From the NCBI RefSeq assembly GCF_000242595.2, contig NC_017098.1, positions 3,086,501 through 3,150,500 on the forward strand: DNA of 64,000 bases, written 5' to 3'. Positions 33,665 to 43,153 of the stretch are shown here, one piece after another. Positions within the stretch are counted from its first letter, which is position 1. Every line of letters starts with the position of its first letter. Position numbers and translations under genes: made by a program. The notes beneath the pieces were generated by a model. That model ran no database searches. It was not told where the DNA came from and saw only the letters and a program-made list of their open reading frames with translations. This DNA comes from Spirochaeta africana DSM 8902. Its GTDB lineage: Bacteria; Spirochaetota; Spirochaetia; DSM-27196; DSM-8902.

Positions 33665-35095
33665 TCAATGCTTGCTGCGCGGATCCATAGAGTCACGAAT
33701 CCCGTCGCCAAGAAAATTCCAGGCCAGAATTGCCAGAAAAATGGCAAACCCGGGAATCAGAATCCAGGGAAAATTGCTGACCACGCGTGTGCTGCGGGCT
33801 ACCGACAGCATCAGCCCCCAGGAGGCCTGTGGTTCGGTAATCCCCAGGCCCAGCAGACTGAGCGCCGCCTCACCCAGAATAAACCCGGGGATTGCCAGGG
33901 TTACCTGGATAATCGAGTAGCTGAAGGTGTTCGGCAGTACATGGCGCCGGATTATCTTCCAGTCCGACAGCCCCATGGTTCGCGCACTCAGGACATAATC
34001 CTCGGTTTTGATCGACAGCACCATGCCGCGAATAACCCGTGCCAGGGTAGCCCAGCCAACCAGGGAGAGAATCATAACGATCAGCAGATACACCTGAACC
34101 GAGTCAAGCCCGGGCGGAAAGGCTGCCCGCAGGGTAAAGAGCAGGTACAGCGAGGGAAATGCAATCACAATCTCGGACAGCCGCATGAGGATAGTGTCGG
34201 TTATCCCCCCGAAATAGCCGGAGATGCCGCCAATGATTATCCCGAAGATAAAGGTAATCGCCGCGCCGAGGATCCCCACCGACAACGAAACCCGACTGCC
34301 ATGCAGCAGTCGGGACAACAGGTCCCGCCCCAGCTGATCGGTACCGAACAGGAAAAACCCACCGGTAGGCGATGTTACAAAGTGCCGATGCATGGTAGTC
34401 AGCCCGAGAAATCTGTAAGGAATCCCCTCGCCAAAAAATTGAAGGAAGTTCTTGTTGCCCTTGGCGAGCCAGATCTCGATTGGCACCTCGACCCCTTCCA
34501 CCATACGGGTTCCCAGCTCTACCCGCCGATGCTCATCAACATCCCCCAGGGATTCGATATCGGCAATCTCGTCCGCCAGCCGGGTCAGGATCGGATCGGC
34601 TGGATCCAGTCGATAATGCCGCCGCACACCGTCGATGATTGCTTCAGCCCGCTCATCCTCGCTGCGCGCACTGGAAACGACCCGGCGCTCGGCCCGCCCT
34701 ACCCGCGGCTCTATGGTGACCGCGCGCAGGGTGCGCATCGGAACCACCCCGTACTCCCGGCGAGCCTGATTAACCATGCGCTGCTCATAGACAAACGGCC
34801 GCAGCTGCCTGCCCTCATCGCTGCGATGGAACAGCTGGATCTGTGTCGGGGGATGATACGATTTGCTGCGGTCGGTCCAGGCCATGCTGAACGGCGAGAG
34901 TACATCGGCAAACAGTGCTGCCGAATACAACACTATCAGGATTACCAGGCCAACCTTACCCAGGGTATGCTTGCGAAACCGTCGCCGGTACACCGTCCAC
35001 AGCGATTGCCCTTTGTCCTGCTCTGCCGCCAGATCGGCAGCCACATCGTCCGCAGTGGGCGGATCTGTCTGTAGGGAGTTAACATTTGTATCCAT
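33665..35095 (-). CDS. oppC: Oligopeptide ABC transporter permease OppC
   Basis: A 476-residue permease, long for OppC (about 300). The first transmembrane helix (about 45-68) is followed by a soluble insertion of about 170 residues, some of it highly charged (RVGRAERRVVSSARSEDERA), before the permease core begins (LLGTDQLGRDLLSRLLHGSRVSLSVG, about 248). The coupling loop EAA motif reads RTMGLSDWKIIRRHVLPNT. Similar TM1-core insertions are known in some spirochaete OppC proteins. The ATG directly follows the oppB stop. Confidence 0.9.
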   Translation of the reverse strand: MDTNVNSLQTDPPTADDVAADLAAEQDKGQSLWTVYRRRFRKHTLGKVGLVILIVLYSAALFADVLSPFSMAWTDRSKSYHPPTQIQLFHRSDEGRQLRPFVYEQRMVNQARREYGVVPMRTLRAVTIEPRVGRAERRVVSSARSEDERAEAIIDGVRRHYRLDPADPILTRLADEIADIESLGDVDEHRRVELGTRMVEGVEVPIEIWLAKGNKNFLQFFGEGIPYRFLGLTTMHRHFVTSPTGGFFLFGTDQLGRDLLSRLLHGSRVSLSVGILGAAITFIFGIIIGGISGYFGGITDTILMRLSEIVIAFPSLYLLFTLRAAFPPGLDSVQVYLLIVMILSLVGWATLARVIRGMVLSIKTEDYVLSARTMGLSDWKIIRRHVLPNTFSYSIIQVTLAIPGFILGEAALSLLGLGITEPQASWGLMLSVARSTRVVSNFPWILIPGFAIFLAILAWNFLGDGIRDSMDPRSKH

Positions 35096-36244
35096 TTAAT
35101 TCACCCGTATCCGAGGATCAACCAGTGCCAGCAGAATATCGGCAATCAGGTTCCCGATTACCAGCAGGATAACCCCGTAGATCAGACTGCCAACCACCAT
35201 ATACAGATCCTGCTGCAGCAGCGCCTCCAGAATCAGCCGTCCCAGCCCCGGCCAGCCAATGACATTCTCCACCAGCGCTGCCCCCGACATGATCAGCCCC
35301 AGCTGAAATCCGAGTATGGTGATCATGGGGTTGATTGCATTGCGGAGCGCATGCCGATAAATCACCTTGTTTTCTGTCTGCCCCTTGGCTCGCGCGGTTA
35401 CGATATACTGCTGATTCATTATCTCCAGCATGTTGCCGCGCATGTAGCGGGTCAGCTGAGCCATCTGACTGGTTCCGATTACAAATGCCGGCAATATGAG
35501 GTGCCGGGCGATATCAAGAACCTGACCGACACCGCTCATCTGGGCATGATCGATACTCGTCATCCCGCCGATCGGCAGCAGCCGGAAGCCGAAAGTGGAG
35601 ATCACGTACAGCAGCAGAAACGCCAGAAAAAAGTTCGGGATCGCCAGTCCGAAAAAGGCAAAAAAGGATATCACCTGATCCTTCCACTTGTACTGGTTAA
35701 CCGCCGCAATAATACCGAACGGAATACTGACAACCCAGGCAAAGATCAGCGCCGTCACCGACAGCAGAATGGTGGCCGCAGCCCGCTGCTGCACCAGAAA
35801 AAAAACCGGTGCCCGCAGAGTCATGGAGTACCCGAAATTCCCGCGCAACGCATTCCAGATATAGCGGAAAAACTGGATATACCACGGCTGATCCAGACCG
35901 AACTGCTGCCGAAAGACCTCCAGATCCTCCGGGCGGATGTTCGGATTCATTACCATACGGGTAAACACATCGCCCGGTGCCAGCTGAATCAGACCAAACC
36001 CGATTGCAACCACCGCCAGCACGATCGGAATCATGTGCACCAGTCGTCGCAGGATAAACATCAGCATCATAGGACTGAGCCACACCAGACGGAACAGCCA
36101 CATCAGCACCTCTGCAGCAAACAGCCCTGCTGCAGCTCCCAGTCCGCCGATGGTTGTCAGTACAAGCCAGAGCAATGGATCCAGCAGAAAGGTCCAGCGC
36201 CAGTTAACCCGTTCTGTTATGGTTGCAAGAAAAATAGTGTTCAT
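35096..36244 (-). CDS. oppB: Oligopeptide ABC transporter permease OppB
   Basis: A 382-residue permease with six core helices. The conventional OppB start would be at MLMFILRRLVHMIPIVLAVV (about residue 61); the open frame adds an extension with another hydrophobic segment (about 20-55), which may be real since no better start signal is seen inside. EAA loop: ARAKGQTENKVIYRHALRNAI. C terminus ALVDPRIRVN is typical. It follows oppA across a strong hairpin at 36266-36288. Confidence 0.92.
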   Translation of the reverse strand: MNTIFLATITERVNWRWTFLLDPLLWLVLTTIGGLGAAAGLFAAEVLMWLFRLVWLSPMMLMFILRRLVHMIPIVLAVVAIGFGLIQLAPGDVFTRMVMNPNIRPEDLEVFRQQFGLDQPWYIQFFRYIWNALRGNFGYSMTLRAPVFFLVQQRAAATILLSVTALIFAWVVSIPFGIIAAVNQYKWKDQVISFFAFFGLAIPNFFLAFLLLYVISTFGFRLLPIGGMTSIDHAQMSGVGQVLDIARHLILPAFVIGTSQMAQLTRYMRGNMLEIMNQQYIVTARAKGQTENKVIYRHALRNAINPMITILGFQLGLIMSGAALVENVIGWPGLGRLILEALLQQDLYMVVGSLIYGVILLVIGNLIADILLALVDPRIRVN

Positions 36245-36265
36245 GAGTTACCTGACCTTGATAAC

Positions 36266-36288
36266 GGGGCGCGGCAGTACCGCGCCCC
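36266..36288 (-). terminator. Intercistronic hairpin between oppA and oppB
   Basis: A perfect 9-bp stem GGGGCGCGG / CCGCGCCCC with a 5-base loop, with no following T-tract. It probably attenuates or protects the oppA transcript so that the binding protein is made in excess over the membrane parts. Confidence 0.6.
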
Positions 36289-36306
36289 GAATGTACACAT
36301 CGTCAC

Positions 36307-38073
36307 CTATTTCTGGTAGATACGATGCAGGATACCATCCCACTCGTAGTCGTTCACCGGCTGGGGAAAGATATTGCCCCACTCATTACGATAGGCATGC
36401 ACCAGGGCGGCGTTAGTGGTGTGAACCCACGGCACCTCTTCGATCCAGATCTCCTGGATGGTGCGATAACCATCGATACGCTGCTGCTCATCGGTGGTGT
36501 TGTTGGCATAGTCCCAGGCCTCGTCGACACGAGCTTCCCACTCACGTCGCGGACTTTCCTGACTCGGCTCGATCATGTGCAGGTTTCCGCGGGAGGGGTA
36601 CACATTGGCGCCACTGATCGGATCGACCGAGCCGGTAAGCCCGATCAGGATCAGGTTCCAGTCAAAGGTAGAGGTAAGCCGCCCGACCATGGTGTTGAAG
36701 TCCTCCGGCTGAAAGTTCAGCTCGATCCCGATCTCGGCAGCATCCTGCGCGTACATTTCGCCGATTGCTTCCCGCTCGCGGTTACCGGCGTTGGTGCGGA
36801 AATCCAGCGAGATCCGGTTCCCGTCCGGGTCCTGGCGCCAGCCGTCGCCGTTCTGATCGACATATCCGATGGAATCCAACAGATCCCCGGCGGCCTCGAG
36901 ATCGTACGGGAATGATGCCTCCGGCGCGCCCTCCCAATAGTACGGTGAGATTACCGGCACAAAACTGTACTGCGGATAGCCATAGCCGAACTGGATATTG
37001 TTTACCATCGACTCGCGGTCGACCAGGTGGGCCATTGCCTGTCGAAAGGTCTTGTTGGACAGCCAGGTAAGCTCGGGCTCACTGATCCCGTTCGGATTCT
37101 GGTTAAAGGCGATAAAATTCGATGATGCCCGCGGACCGACACTGTAGACCTCAAAGCCGACATCGTCCTTGCGATCCAGGGCAATGGAAACGTCCTCACC
37201 GCGCATGTGCAGAAAGTCATGATCCCCGGACAGGAAGCGCTGCAGCTGAGTATCCTGATCCGGCAGAAACTCGATGACCACCTCGTCCAGGTACGGCAGC
37301 GGGGTTCCCCACTCATCCTCTTCGAAATAGTACTCGTTGCGCTCCAGCACAACCCGCTGGCCGGCATCATAGCTGCGCAGTACAAACGGACCGTTACCAA
37401 CAACCTCGGTAACATCTACGTCTACGCCCCAGATGGTATTCATTGCCTCTACACCCTGCTCCTCGATAATCGGGCGCATGATGTGCATCGGCAGGGGCGG
37501 CACATAGCTTGCATTAAAGATGCCGGCATAGACAAACGGCATGGTAACCGAGAAGGTACGCTCATCGATGGTTTCCCACACGGTCGGCTCCCCGCTGGGC
37601 ATCAAGCCGTTACGATAGTTGGTCTCTACGACAGGATCCAGGTATATCTCGTTTACCGCATCTACAAAATCGCTGGCGACCACCGGCTCGCCGTCTGACC
37701 ACTGCATACCCTCCCGCAGGGTGTAGGTCACGGTACGTTCATCCTCGGATATCTCCCAGCTCTCGGCAGCCCAAGGCTCCCATTCAAGGGTCATCTGGTT
37801 GCGTCGTACCGGCCGGGCATACAGTCGATCGGTCACATCGGTGGTCGAGGTTTCTGCTGCCACAATGGTGTTAAAGGTGCGAGGATCGCTGCCAAACACC
37901 GAGAACACAAACCGGCCGCCTGGCTGTCCCTGCTCCCACTCGCTGTACACGACCTCTACCAGCCCCTCGAACTGACCGTAGCCGCTCTCCTCGATATCCA
38001 CGACCTCCTGATCGCCGCACCCAGCCAGCAGAATTGCCAGCACAACGCCAATCCCTACCAAGCGTAACCTCAT
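36307..38073 (-). CDS. oppA: Peptide-binding lipoprotein OppA
   Basis: A 588-residue family 5 solute-binding lipoprotein: signal peptide with lipobox ILLAGC (Cys 19), an acidic tether, then the SBP_bac_5 fold (LYARPVRRNQMTLEWEPWAAESWEISEDERTVTYTLREGMQWSDGEP). It captures oligopeptides for OppBCDF. AAGGAGG gives a strong ribosome-binding site. It is the first gene of the operon that continues through opp, the small membrane protein, the EAL protein and aroDE, separated only by short gaps. Confidence 0.93.
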   Translation of the reverse strand: MRLRLVGIGVVLAILLAGCGDQEVVDIEESGYGQFEGLVEVVYSEWEQGQPGGRFVFSVFGSDPRTFNTIVAAETSTTDVTDRLYARPVRRNQMTLEWEPWAAESWEISEDERTVTYTLREGMQWSDGEPVVASDFVDAVNEIYLDPVVETNYRNGLMPSGEPTVWETIDERTFSVTMPFVYAGIFNASYVPPLPMHIMRPIIEEQGVEAMNTIWGVDVDVTEVVGNGPFVLRSYDAGQRVVLERNEYYFEEDEWGTPLPYLDEVVIEFLPDQDTQLQRFLSGDHDFLHMRGEDVSIALDRKDDVGFEVYSVGPRASSNFIAFNQNPNGISEPELTWLSNKTFRQAMAHLVDRESMVNNIQFGYGYPQYSFVPVISPYYWEGAPEASFPYDLEAAGDLLDSIGYVDQNGDGWRQDPDGNRISLDFRTNAGNREREAIGEMYAQDAAEIGIELNFQPEDFNTMVGRLTSTFDWNLILIGLTGSVDPISGANVYPSRGNLHMIEPSQESPRREWEARVDEAWDYANNTTDEQQRIDGYRTIQEIWIEEVPWVHTTNAALVHAYRNEWGNIFPQPVNDYEWDGILHRIYQK

Positions 38074-38137
38074 CTCATCCTCCTTACAGATACTGGCCGC
38101 AGAACCTCAGCCCGGCGGCCGATAAAGCAGTTTCTTT

Positions 38138-38166
38138 ATCCTAAGGGGAAAACAGTGATCACGCAA
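38138..38166 (-). promoter_or_regulatory. Promoter of the opp operon
   Basis: Minus strand: TTGCGT (38166-38161), 17-base spacer, TAGGAT (38143-38138). The spacer holds GTGATCAC, an 8-bp palindrome. The early leader can form GATAAAG-AAACTG-CTTTATC (38140-38121), partly overlapping the -10. The leader of about 60 bases carries AAGGAGG. Confidence 0.45.
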
Positions 38167-38241
38167 GATTTTCCATCATACTACAATTTTGTTACTCGAG
38201 CTGCACAAAACAACCTGTTCGTAGCCTTGTCGCCTCCGTAT

Positions 38242-40902
38242 TCAGTCCGGTGCACCGATTACATCACGAGCCTTGCTGCCATTCTGCGGGCCAACAATCC
38301 CGACGCGCTCCATCTCCTCGACCAAACGAGCCGCCCGGTTGTACCCGATCTTCAGCCGGCGCTGCAGATACGAAGCAGAGGCCTTGTTGGCGGTTACCAC
38401 GATATCTATGGCCTTCTCCATCAACGGATCTTCGAGCTCGGGCTGGGCATAGTCCTCGTCTTCATCATCGATAAAAATTTCATCGTCTATGTAGTCCGGT
38501 TCGCCCAGGGTCTTTACATGGCTGACAATCCGCTCAACCTCATCCTCGGAAAGAAAGGCTCCCTGCATACGAAACGGGAAGGGATCCCAGGCGCTGGTGA
38601 ACAGCATGTCGCCGCGTCCGAGCAGTTTCTCGGCACCACCGGTGTCGATAATGATCCGACTGTCCACCTTGCTGGCAACCATGAATGCAATCCGCGATGG
38701 AATATTTGCCTTGATCAGTCCGGTTATGACATCGGTCGAAGGCCGCTGGGTCGCCAGCACCAGGTGAATCCCCACCGCACGGCTCATGGCACACAACCTG
38801 GCTACGGTAGATTCGAGCTCCTTGCCGCTGGTTGCCATCAGGTCAGCGAACTCGTCTACGATAATAACTATGTACGGCAGACTGGCGGTTGCCAGCTTGC
38901 GCTCCTTGATCTTCCGGTTGTAAGAAGCGATATCACGAACCCCCATAGCGTCCAGCAAACTGTAGCGCCGCTCCATCTCGTAGATTGCATACTGCAAAGC
39001 CTGGAAAGCCCGCTTGGGATCAGTGATCACCGGGGTCAGCAAATGAGGGATATCGTTGTAGAACTTTAGCTCGACGATCTTCGGGTCGATCAGGATCAGC
39101 CGCACATCCTCCGGTGCGCGCCGATACAGAATCGAGCAGATTATGCTGTTTACGCACACCGACTTGCCCGAACCGGTAGCACCGGCGATCAGCAGATGCG
39201 GTGTCTTGGCCAGATCCACAATCTGGGCATCGCCGGGAATGTCCTTGCCCAGTGCCAGCGGGATTGCCACATCGTCCTTGGTAAACTTCTTGTCGTGCAG
39301 CAGCTCACCAAAGGAAACCAGACTCCGCTTCTGGTTGGGGATCTCGATCCCGACCGCGTGCTTGCCAGGAATGGGAGCCACAATACGAACAGACTGAGCC
39401 GCCAGTCGCAAAGCGATGTTATCGGCCAGCGAAGAGATCTTGGCCAGCTTGACCCCGGGAGCAGGCAGAATCTCGAACATGGTGATAACCGGCCCTTTGC
39501 GAATCCCGGTGACCTCAGCCTCGATATTGAACTCCTGCAGGGTCTCTTTCAGTGCCTGGGCAGAGGCCCTGGTTTCAGGCCCGATTACCCCGACCGATTG
39601 ATTCTCGTAGTGATCCAGCAGCCCGTCGACCGGCACCGAGTAGCGCCCCCGGGTAATGCGTTTGGGAGGTGGCGCCTCTGCCAGAATCCGTGCATCACGT
39701 TCCCGCTCGACATCCTCGACCTCGTCAGTCTCGTCAATTTCATCGGTCTCGTCAATTTCATCGGTCTCGTAAGTCTCGTCTATTTCATCTGTCTCGCCAC
39801 TCTCGTCGTCCGCCGAGAATTCCGGCTCCTCTGCGGTCTCAGAGTCGCCTTCGGTCAGGCCGGTCTTTCCATAAACCTCGGTATCCGGAGCGTCGGTCAA
39901 AACATCAAGTTCATCTGCCGCTGCAAAATCGGTCTCCAGACCGTTGCCTGCGTCCGGCTCGGCAGATTCCACCGACTGGTCATCTGCATCATCAGCATCA
40001 TCTGCCGGCGCATATGCTGTTGGCACCGCCGATCGTGATCTGGGAAAGCGTACATGGATTACCGGATCTTCCTCGCTCGAGGCCGCGGATGGTCCGCCCA
40101 CAGGCTGTTCAGGCTCGACCGCAGATCCGGATATCTCCGGTTCTGCCGATGCCGACTCCTCCATCAGGGGCGCTGGTCTGGGCCGCGCCAATACCAACCG
40201 GTTGAAGGCCTCTGTCGAAAGCGGATCGGCCTGTCGCACCCCGGCCGGACGTTCATCATCGGGACCATAGTCCACCGGATCATAGACATCAGTATCCGCA
40301 GCATCCCGAACGAACGGGGACTCATCCTGATCATCGGGCTCTGCGTACCCGGCAGGCTGTTCCTGGTAGTAATCACCATAGTCATCATCGGAGTCGTACC
40401 CTGCTGCAGCTGCTTCACCAAGACCACGACGATACCCGCCGGCATGTGGCGGCAGCAGCTGTCCAACCCGTAGAATCGCCAGTGTCCCTGCCACTGCCGC
40501 TGCCGCGGCAACCCCGGCTGCCACCGGAGCTCCAAACAGGCCAACGGCAGCCGCTGTTACCGGGGATGCCGCCGGATCTGCCGCAAACCAGATGCGTAAC
40601 GCAACGGCGGCGGCTCCCATCGGCAGCGGTGACAACACAACCATAGCAATCCAGTCAAGGCGAAATCTCGGCGCGCGAACCGCTAACGCAGCGACATAGA
40701 GCATAAGGGGGACCACCACCCCCGCATAATGAAAGCTACGGAACAGGAAGCGTCCTGGCTGAGCAAGCAGAATCAGCATGAATCCCCAGGTCTGATACGG
40801 CAGCATCGCCAGTACAAAAGAGAACAGGCTGAACATCGATGCCGCAACAAGCAGTACTTCTGCAGATCTGGTGGCATCGGTTTCTGATCGATAGGTGCTC
40901 AC
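38242..40902 (-). CDS. ftsK: DNA translocase FtsK/SpoIIIE
   Basis: An 886-residue translocase. The N terminus has four membrane helices (about 15-170), followed by a long acidic linker (about 175-420) including repeats of TDEIDE. The motor (about 440-800) has Walker A GATGSGKSVCVNSI, Walker B YIVIIVDEFADLMAT and ATQRPSTDVITGLIKANIP. The C-terminal gamma winged helix (about 825-886; KASASYLQRRLKIGYNRAARLVEEMERVGIVG) reads polar DNA motifs and activates XerCD-type recombination. It pumps chromosome ends through the closing septum. It lies 31 bp after the transglycosylase. Confidence 0.94.
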   Translation of the reverse strand: MSTYRSETDATRSAEVLLVAASMFSLFSFVLAMLPYQTWGFMLILLAQPGRFLFRSFHYAGVVVPLMLYVAALAVRAPRFRLDWIAMVVLSPLPMGAAAVALRIWFAADPAASPVTAAAVGLFGAPVAAGVAAAAAVAGTLAILRVGQLLPPHAGGYRRGLGEAAAAGYDSDDDYGDYYQEQPAGYAEPDDQDESPFVRDAADTDVYDPVDYGPDDERPAGVRQADPLSTEAFNRLVLARPRPAPLMEESASAEPEISGSAVEPEQPVGGPSAASSEEDPVIHVRFPRSRSAVPTAYAPADDADDADDQSVESAEPDAGNGLETDFAAADELDVLTDAPDTEVYGKTGLTEGDSETAEEPEFSADDESGETDEIDETYETDEIDETDEIDETDEVEDVERERDARILAEAPPPKRITRGRYSVPVDGLLDHYENQSVGVIGPETRASAQALKETLQEFNIEAEVTGIRKGPVITMFEILPAPGVKLAKISSLADNIALRLAAQSVRIVAPIPGKHAVGIEIPNQKRSLVSFGELLHDKKFTKDDVAIPLALGKDIPGDAQIVDLAKTPHLLIAGATGSGKSVCVNSIICSILYRRAPEDVRLILIDPKIVELKFYNDIPHLLTPVITDPKRAFQALQYAIYEMERRYSLLDAMGVRDIASYNRKIKERKLATASLPYIVIIVDEFADLMATSGKELESTVARLCAMSRAVGIHLVLATQRPSTDVITGLIKANIPSRIAFMVASKVDSRIIIDTGGAEKLLGRGDMLFTSAWDPFPFRMQGAFLSEDEVERIVSHVKTLGEPDYIDDEIFIDDEDEDYAQPELEDPLMEKAIDIVVTANKASASYLQRRLKIGYNRAARLVEEMERVGIVGPQNGSKARDVIGAPD
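39721..39796. repeat. 18-bp tandem repeat in the FtsK linker
   Basis: The unit TCGTCAATTTCATCGGTC occurs twice perfectly (39731-39748, 39749-39766) and continues as diverged copies on both sides. On the coding strand it gives repeats of Thr-Asp-Glu-Ile-Asp-Glu in the acidic linker. Confidence 0.85.
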
Positions 40903-40933
40903 AAACCCCTCCTACCTCGTGTTATCGGCGGCA

Positions 40934-43141
40934 TCAGTCCACGGAATAAGGCTGGAAGTCCGGGAAAATATGGAAAAACACCTCTTCTGCCGAACCGTCG
41001 TAATAGAGTTCACTGTAATGAGCGGCTGAAACAAATATCTTGCGGATGTAATGGCGGGATTCCTCGAACGGCACCCCCTCATGAAACAGCACCAAGCTGT
41101 CTGTCCATGGCTGATTCCGCCAACCGTTGACCCGCCCTTGACCGGCATTGTAGGCAACCAGTGCCTGAACCGGATGCGCAAAGCGATTCAGCAGTCGCTG
41201 GTAGTACAGACCTCCAATCTTCAGATTGGTCAATGGATCGCTCAGATCGGGGTCTTCCATTCGCAGCAGGCGTGCCATGTCGTTGGCAGTGGCGGGCATA
41301 AGCTGAGACAGTCCCATGGCTCCCACCCAGGAACTGATCCCCGGATCAAAATAGCTTTCCTCACGGACCAGCGCATAGAACACCGGCGGGTACAACTCAT
41401 AACGGCTGAGCACGGTAGCCATTTCATCAGAAAAGGCCTGCGGGTAGCGCAGCCGGACAAAGTCCTCGCTGGTGCTATCTGGTGAATGAACTCGCACCGC
41501 GCGATCCAACAGTCGCATGCCATCGATATATCGCTGTTGTCGGTGGTGTTCGGCGGCGAAGCCGGCAATCTCGTCAAGACTGAACAGGGCAGCCCGCGGA
41601 TGGGCAACCCGATAGCCTTCATTCAGCAGTTCGGCAGCATACATCTGCCTGGCCCAGTCCCGATACTCCTCGGCTTCGTACCGGTGCCCCGCACCGGATC
41701 CCGCTGGCGGGGTGTCCAGCACCGGAAGCTCCCGTGGAGCACCGAGCGCAATAGCCGCTACCATGCTGTAGTACGGGTCCTCACGCTGTGCTGCAGCTGT
41801 CTCAAGCAGCTGGCGTCGATCCAGATCGATCTCCGCGCCGACCTGCACCGCCTCGGCAAGTATCCAGGCTACACGCGCCTGCATCCCCGGCGACAGGACC
41901 TCGTCGAGGGTTGTATAGAGATACGCGATATCATTCCAGCGCTGATCACGAACAAGGCGGGACACCAGATCGTGCAGCAGATCATGAAAGAAGGGCGGAT
42001 CCTGTATCCACTCCCCGAGCTGCGCCAGATCCTGCAGCGCGGTGTCCATCCCCATCCTGATGCCGGCACGCCACCAGTTCCAGACCCGACGTTGTCCGGC
42101 AGCGCCGGCAGCAACACTTCCCGGCTCCAGAGAAAGGGCGCGTTCAAAGGACTCCCGTGACTCCCGGTACCGGTTACCCTGCAGCAGCAGACGCCCAGCG
42201 ATCTCTGCCGCCAGGGCAGCTGTCACCAGATCCCCGTCAGCACTGCGGGAGGATTCGAACTCTGCCAGCTGGGCGGCCGTTGCCGACTGGGTTCGGCTTT
42301 GCCCGGCAGCCGTCTGGATATCCCACAACAGGACCGCAGTAATCTCCGGCCAGGGTTCCTCCAACAATCCGGCAGCCGAGCCTCGAAAGCTGCGCTGGGA
42401 AATCGCTGCCTTATGCTGCAGCAATCGATACATATCCTCACCAACCAGATCCCGGCGATCCGATGAAAAAGCAATATAGCGCTCAAGACGCCAGTGTTCA
42501 TCCGCGGCGGGAATGGTGAGCAGAAAATGCACGAGCAGCGGTTCGGAAAACTCTCCGTTCAGCCGATATCCGTTTACCAGCTGCCAAAGCACCACCTCGG
42601 CATCCTGCCGTGCCTGATCAAATTCAGAAAGGTGTACGAGCACCTCCGCCAGCTGTGCATCGGCCTCCCGGTCATACCAGTACGACGCAACAGCGCGCAC
42701 TCCGTGGAAATACTCGGGGAATCTGGTGAACAGCAGCTCGGCGGCAGCATCGGTATCGGTTACGGCGTCTGGGGCAGTGGTATCGGCGTCTGCTGCGGCG
42801 TCGGACACCGTGTCTGGCTGTGCATCGTCTGCATCCAGCAGGATTATCCCGGCCTCCACCGCAAACGGCGGTGACTCATGCTGCAGCGACAGCAGGAGGT
42901 ACTGCTCTGCCGCCGCCCTGTCGGTTGGCAGCAGGTGCACCCCGGTCAGGAACGCGGCCCCCTCAGGACCGGCCAGGACATCCTCCGGAGCCAGGTCACC
43001 GTTGGCAACCAGTTCAAGAAAGGCATCCGGTGCCAGGCTCTGCGCCATCGCCTCGGAGCCACAAGCGAGAAAAGTAGTGCTTACAAGCGCGATCCAGACA
43101 CACTGGATACACGCGGGGAAAAAGAGTTGATAACGATTCAT
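40934..43141 (-). CDS. slt: Soluble-type lytic transglycosylase (Slt70-like)
   Basis: A 735-residue exported protein. The signal ends in a loose lipobox (TTFLAC, Cys about 27). A long helical, TPR-like superhelix (about 40-560) resembles the U and L domains of Slt70. The catalytic domain (about 575-715) has the Glu in VREESYFDPGISSWVGAMGLSQLMPATA, and LVAYNAGQGRVNGW. It cleaves glycan strands to 1,6-anhydro ends. An Ala/Asp repeat (AADADTTAPDAVTDTDAA, about 117-134) breaks the N-terminal part. It lies 12 bp after the Hsp70-like gene. Confidence 0.9.
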   Translation of the reverse strand: MNRYQLFFPACIQCVWIALVSTTFLACGSEAMAQSLAPDAFLELVANGDLAPEDVLAGPEGAAFLTGVHLLPTDRAAAEQYLLLSLQHESPPFAVEAGIILLDADDAQPDTVSDAAADADTTAPDAVTDTDAAAELLFTRFPEYFHGVRAVASYWYDREADAQLAEVLVHLSEFDQARQDAEVVLWQLVNGYRLNGEFSEPLLVHFLLTIPAADEHWRLERYIAFSSDRRDLVGEDMYRLLQHKAAISQRSFRGSAAGLLEEPWPEITAVLLWDIQTAAGQSRTQSATAAQLAEFESSRSADGDLVTAALAAEIAGRLLLQGNRYRESRESFERALSLEPGSVAAGAAGQRRVWNWWRAGIRMGMDTALQDLAQLGEWIQDPPFFHDLLHDLVSRLVRDQRWNDIAYLYTTLDEVLSPGMQARVAWILAEAVQVGAEIDLDRRQLLETAAAQREDPYYSMVAAIALGAPRELPVLDTPPAGSGAGHRYEAEEYRDWARQMYAAELLNEGYRVAHPRAALFSLDEIAGFAAEHHRQQRYIDGMRLLDRAVRVHSPDSTSEDFVRLRYPQAFSDEMATVLSRYELYPPVFYALVREESYFDPGISSWVGAMGLSQLMPATANDMARLLRMEDPDLSDPLTNLKIGGLYYQRLLNRFAHPVQALVAYNAGQGRVNGWRNQPWTDSLVLFHEGVPFEESRHYIRKIFVSAAHYSELYYDGSAEEVFFHIFPDFQPYSVD

Positions 43142-43153
43142 GCAGCAGACAGA

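Noticed and set aside
33668-35074. 468-codon open frame opposite oppC
   Set aside because: OppC is certain from its permease motifs and operon position; the antisense product has shadow-like composition.
39721-39796. Possible CRISPR array in the 18-bp repeats (also 14300-14353)
   Set aside because: Units are directly adjacent without spacers and keep the reading frame of FtsK and of the SPOR protein.
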